From SXOA01 sp046593355 (GTDB lineage Bacteria; Planctomycetota; Planctomycetia; Pirellulales; Pirellulaceae): DNA of 64,000 nucleotides. Position numbers and translations under genes: made by a program. Location: the NCBI GenBank assembly GCA_046593355.1, contig JBKJNY010000045.1, positions 1-64,000 on the forward strand, read 5' to 3'. This document shows positions 61,402 through 64,000 of the stretch, piece after piece; positions within the stretch are counted from its first letter, which is position 1, and each line of letters begins with the position of its first letter. The notes beneath the pieces are model-generated. The model ran no database searches. It worked only from the letters and a program-made list of their open reading frames with translations, and was not told where the DNA came from.

Positions 61402-62073
61402 TTAGGTACTTCCTGCCGGATCGCCACTTGGGCGTATCGGCAGACGTATACAGCTGGTGGGATGGCCGCTGGTGGTCGCGGCGATCTGCACACCGGCCAC
61501 GCCCGCCAGGAGCTTCCCCATGCGGGTGTGGCCCCCGAAGTTGTTTTCGTCGAGCCAAAGGTGCGTGGCCTTACCCGTCCGGCCATTGATCATGTAGGTG
61601 TCCACCTTCCCCGCCCGCGTGGTTGTCAGGAGAAGGCCGCGGGAGCCGTCTCCGGCGAAGTCCAGGACGTCGGCCAAAGTCGGATTGAGGAAGTTGTCGA
61701 GCTTCCAGAGGAGCTGGCCACGACTGTCCCGGCAAGCGACGGAGTCCGCACTCAAGGTCAGAAACTCGTCCTGGCCATCCCCCGTGACATCGCGAACAAC
61801 GACAGATTCCGCAGGGACGTGCGGCCCACCCAGTTCGAGTGACCAGGCCACCGTGGGCGCTTCGGCGAGGCCTCCGCGAAGAGGAGACTCCGCGGAGAGC
61901 GCAGCGTCGTGCCGGTACATCGGCCAATCGCTGCCAGCCAGGAAAGATTGCGCGGGGGGCTTCTCTTCCGCGGCCATCAAGGAGCCGGCCACTCCGCACA
62001 AAACAGCACCGTGTACGAATTCACGCCGCGTGAGGGAAGGATCACGAACGGGGCCGGTCATACACATCTCCAT
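61402..62073 (-). CDS. Tat-exported FG-GAP/PQQ-like repeat protein, C-terminally truncated (223 aa)
   Basis: The twin-arginine signal (LTRREFVHGAVLCGVAGSL) is clear. The mature part carries VVVRDVTGDGQDEFLTLSAD and GDGSRGLLLTT, calcium-binding FG-GAP/VCBS-like blades of a beta-propeller, typically several hundred residues. Here it ends after GVAGVQIAATTSGHPT with an unrelated tail (from ~61445), so the propeller is cut. The start can be 62073, 62067 or 62061. It is 26 nt downstream of the secreted 415-aa gene and probably co-transcribed. The truncation point lies at the edge of the scrambled zone. Confidence 0.62.
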   Translation of the reverse strand: MEMCMTGPVRDPSLTRREFVHGAVLCGVAGSLMAAEEKPPAQSFLAGSDWPMYRHDAALSAESPLRGGLAEAPTVAWSLELGGPHVPAESVVVRDVTGDGQDEFLTLSADSVACRDSRGQLLWKLDNFLNPTLADVLDFAGDGSRGLLLTTTRAGKVDTYMINGRTGKATHLWLDENNFGGHTRMGKLLAGVAGVQIAATTSGHPTSCIRLPIRPSGDPAGST

Positions 62074-62099
62074 TCAAAAATGCGTTCCGCTAAGGCTTG

Positions 62100-63347
62100 T
62101 TATGGTCCCAGTATCCGGACTTCGAGGGGCGTTTGCATCTGCTGGGGACTTGCGCCCGCGGAGGACTGTGGTGGGAAATGGACAAAGTGAAGCCACAGGC
62201 GGAGGCGCTTCGGGTTTGCCTTCTGGGCCGGATCATACTCTCGCCAGAAGGTCACCCTCCCGTCTGCCGCCGCGTTGAGCCGATCGCGCGTGTCACGAGC
62301 GAAGGCATCAATCGCCAGGGCCAGGCAAATCTTTCGGTCCATGACGTGCGCCCAGCCTTCGATTTGGCGGGCGGGCGACCGCTTCGGACCCAGCGCAAAC
62401 GGCACATCACGGCCTTGGTCCCGGCGGAGAATTTGCCACAGAGGACTGCCGGCGGGTTCGCTGCCCATCGCAGTCGGGCCGGCGAGCAACTCCGCTTCCT
62501 GCCCCAGCCGCAACGAAGTGTAGACGACGCTTGTCGCTCCAAAATCGACGAGCGTCGATGCCGCGCTGGCCTTCTCAAGGTTGAGATCGAGTTGCAGCCC
62601 CGCGGCTGCGACGTTGTCCAGCGGGTCGTCGATGTTCCATTCCACCTCGACCCAGCTCACCGGCGCGGGGAATGTCAGATCGACGGTCGAGCGAACGTCG
62701 CGCAGCTTCTCCTGAGTCTCAGCCTTCTCGAAGCGAAGTGCGACGGCCATTGGTCCCTGCCGGATTACCCGCCCGGTCCCCGAGACAGGATACTCTCGGG
62801 ACTGCCGGTCGCGCAGCAAAAGCCCTGGTGAATCGGCTCGCAGGAATTCCGCGGGCGCGAAATCGACCGACTGGAGGAGACCCTTTAAGTCGTGCGGGAC
62901 TGTCCAGGTGATGTAGGGGGCGTTGGCAATCGAGAAGCCCTTGTCCGCCTTGGTGAGCTTGTGGCCTTGTGGCCGCTCTGGACCAGCAGCCACTTCGTCG
63001 CCGAACTCGACCACGTACTTCTTCGTTTCATGCGGCTTTATTTCCGTTTGGAAATCGAGCCACCAGTTCGCTGTTGCTTCATCTCGATCTGGCCGGAATT
63101 GCGCAACGACAGGCTTCCCCTCATAAATCAGGCGGAACTTCGTCGTTACCGGCACCGGCCGTGGCAGTTTCAGCATCGCGTGAGCGGGATAGCCACCGCG
63201 GGCCAGTCCACTGGGTTCGCGAACTTCCAACTCCAGCCGTTCAACAGCATTGGCTGGTGTATTGGAAGCGGAATTGAGAAGAACGAGGAAAGCACTTGCG
63301 CAACAAACGGCGAGACCAGGGCTGACACGTGGGCAGGGAAGACGCAT
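62100..63347 (-). CDS. Secreted hypothetical protein (415 aa)
   Basis: A signal peptide (CCASAFLVLLNSAS, cleavage near TPANA) leads into a beta-rich secreted protein (LELEVREPSGLARGGYP; FRLIYEGKPVVAQFRPD; KPHETKKYVVEFGDE). The ATG at 63347 is preferred over 63395. It has the look of planctomycete sandwich-type proteins related to polysaccharide handling, but I do not recognise a specific family. It precedes the truncated propeller gene on the same strand, and both may once have worked together outside the cytoplasm. Confidence 0.72.
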   Translation of the reverse strand: MRLPCPRVSPGLAVCCASAFLVLLNSASNTPANAVERLELEVREPSGLARGGYPAHAMLKLPRPVPVTTKFRLIYEGKPVVAQFRPDRDEATANWWLDFQTEIKPHETKKYVVEFGDEVAAGPERPQGHKLTKADKGFSIANAPYITWTVPHDLKGLLQSVDFAPAEFLRADSPGLLLRDRQSREYPVSGTGRVIRQGPMAVALRFEKAETQEKLRDVRSTVDLTFPAPVSWVEVEWNIDDPLDNVAAAGLQLDLNLEKASAASTLVDFGATSVVYTSLRLGQEAELLAGPTAMGSEPAGSPLWQILRRDQGRDVPFALGPKRSPARQIEGWAHVMDRKICLALAIDAFARDTRDRLNAAADGRVTFWREYDPAQKANPKRLRLWLHFVHFPPQSSAGASPQQMQTPLEVRILGP

Positions 63348-64000
63348 TTCACTACCCTTTTTCGAAAGAACAGGCTCTCTCCGCGGCACGAACATGTTCG
63401 GAGTAGTTTACACCGGCGTATTCTAAGCCTGGGCACTTCGCTGTGTCCCAAAATCGAGTCGTGTTTGCCTTGGCCATTTCACCGAGGAAGTACGAATTGC
63501 ACAGGCTGCTTCACCGGCAATGGTTTTCGATCATCGAGCGTCACTCAAGGTGGGCTCCGGCAGGTCTGAAGACCGGCGACGTGGACATTGTGATTGTGGT
63601 GAAATTGGAACCAGGGTCCCGTGCGGACTGCGCTGTCAGGCGGCTGACTGCTTATCCGCTTATGCTGATCGCTCCAATGGCTGCTGGGGAGAAATCTTGT
63701 CGCGGGCCGCAGGTCCGTAATGGTGGACCTCCGACATTTGGTGAACCTCAAATCTGAGGTCCACCACCAAGGTCCACCACCTTTAACGCTTTTGTTTTCA
63801 AGCACTTACGAGATTTTTGTTAACCTGGTTAACCTCTGGAGCACTCCCCAGGGAATTCTAAAAAAAAGTACCTGGCCATCGCTGCTCAACGCGGAGCCGC
63901 CAGGAATCCCGAAAAAGGTTAACCAGGTTAACCAAGTCGCCGTTACTTGTTTTATAGTAAGCACTTAAGTGTGGTTAACCTAGGTGGTGGACCTTGTTTT
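63348..64000. other. Right-edge non-coding stretch with nested repeats
   Basis: No reliable gene is visible; open frames here have shadow-like composition. From 63720 on the DNA is full of ggtccaccacc and ggttaacc motifs in inverted arrangement, described separately. The window ends in this zone. Confidence 0.5.
63769..63995. repeat. Nested inverted repeats (outer 14 bp, inner 17 bp)
   Basis: The outer arms aaggtccaccacct (63769-63782) and its exact reverse complement (63982-63995) enclose inner arms gttaacctggttaacct (63819-63835) and their exact reverse complement (63916-63932). A 9-bp direct repeat aagcactta lies at 63800-63808 and 63959-63967. The whole ~230-bp block looks like a miniature element or a dispersed palindromic unit. 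Confidence 0.85.

Noticed and set aside
63443..63757. 104-codon plus-strand frame at the right edge
   Set aside because: No start signal, no domain and low protein-likeness; it runs into the repeat zone.

Overview
The window looks like a chromosomal segment of a GC-rich planctomycete. Pointers to this are giant secreted or membrane proteins with caspase-like, VWA and WD40 modules, a Ser/Thr kinase fused to a formylglycine-generating-enzyme-like (SUMF1) domain, paralogous beta-barrel proteins, short palindromic repeats and many pseudogene scraps. This is inference from gene content; no rRNA or complete tRNA was found.

Layout. (1) 1-800: left-edge scrap of a universal stress protein and one small hypothetical gene. 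(2) 812-12401, minus strand: two giant membrane-anchored caspase-like proteins (1663 and 1620 aa) flanking a secreted HEAT-like protein. (3) 12587-43233, mostly plus: a large type VI secretion (T6SS) locus: tssK, tssL, a short tssM-like gene, a small gene coupled to a FliA-type sigma factor, tssA, tssB, tssC, a second tssC, impE/tagJ, tssE, tssF, tssG, clpV, a methyltransferase-like gene, hcp, a metalloprotease-like candidate effector, vgrG, DUF6484, DUF2169, a ketosynthase-like gene, a PAAR-like (DUF4150) candidate toxin, its candidate immunity gene, HEAT proteins of TIGR02270 type and an FHA protein. tssJ was not seen. (4) 43243-51564: a kinase/SUMF1 fusion divergent from an 1816-aa WD40 protein ending in a degenerate caspase-like fold. 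(5) 51744-54682: two paralogous exported proteins sharing a leader, and a small basic secreted protein. (6) 54683-61373: a scarred mobile region with an rve-type transposase, a tyrosine recombinase, a frameshifted large serine recombinase and scraps resembling Ro60/TROVE, the 3' end of tuf and its terminator. (7) 61402-63347, minus: a truncated Tat-exported repeat protein and a secreted protein. (8) Nested inverted repeats at the right edge.

How it may work together: the Tss proteins build a contractile injection machine; Hcp, VgrG and the DUF4150 PAAR-like protein form the tube and spike; DUF2169, DUF6484 and the ketosynthase-like protein are probable loading factors; kinase plus FHA resemble the PpkA/Fha threonine-phosphorylation switch; the sigma factor may drive the locus. 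The most unusual feature is the association of a short TssM-like protein, no visible TssJ, and three giant caspase-fold proteins whose catalytic His/Cys pair is present in one, half lost in the second and fully lost in the third.
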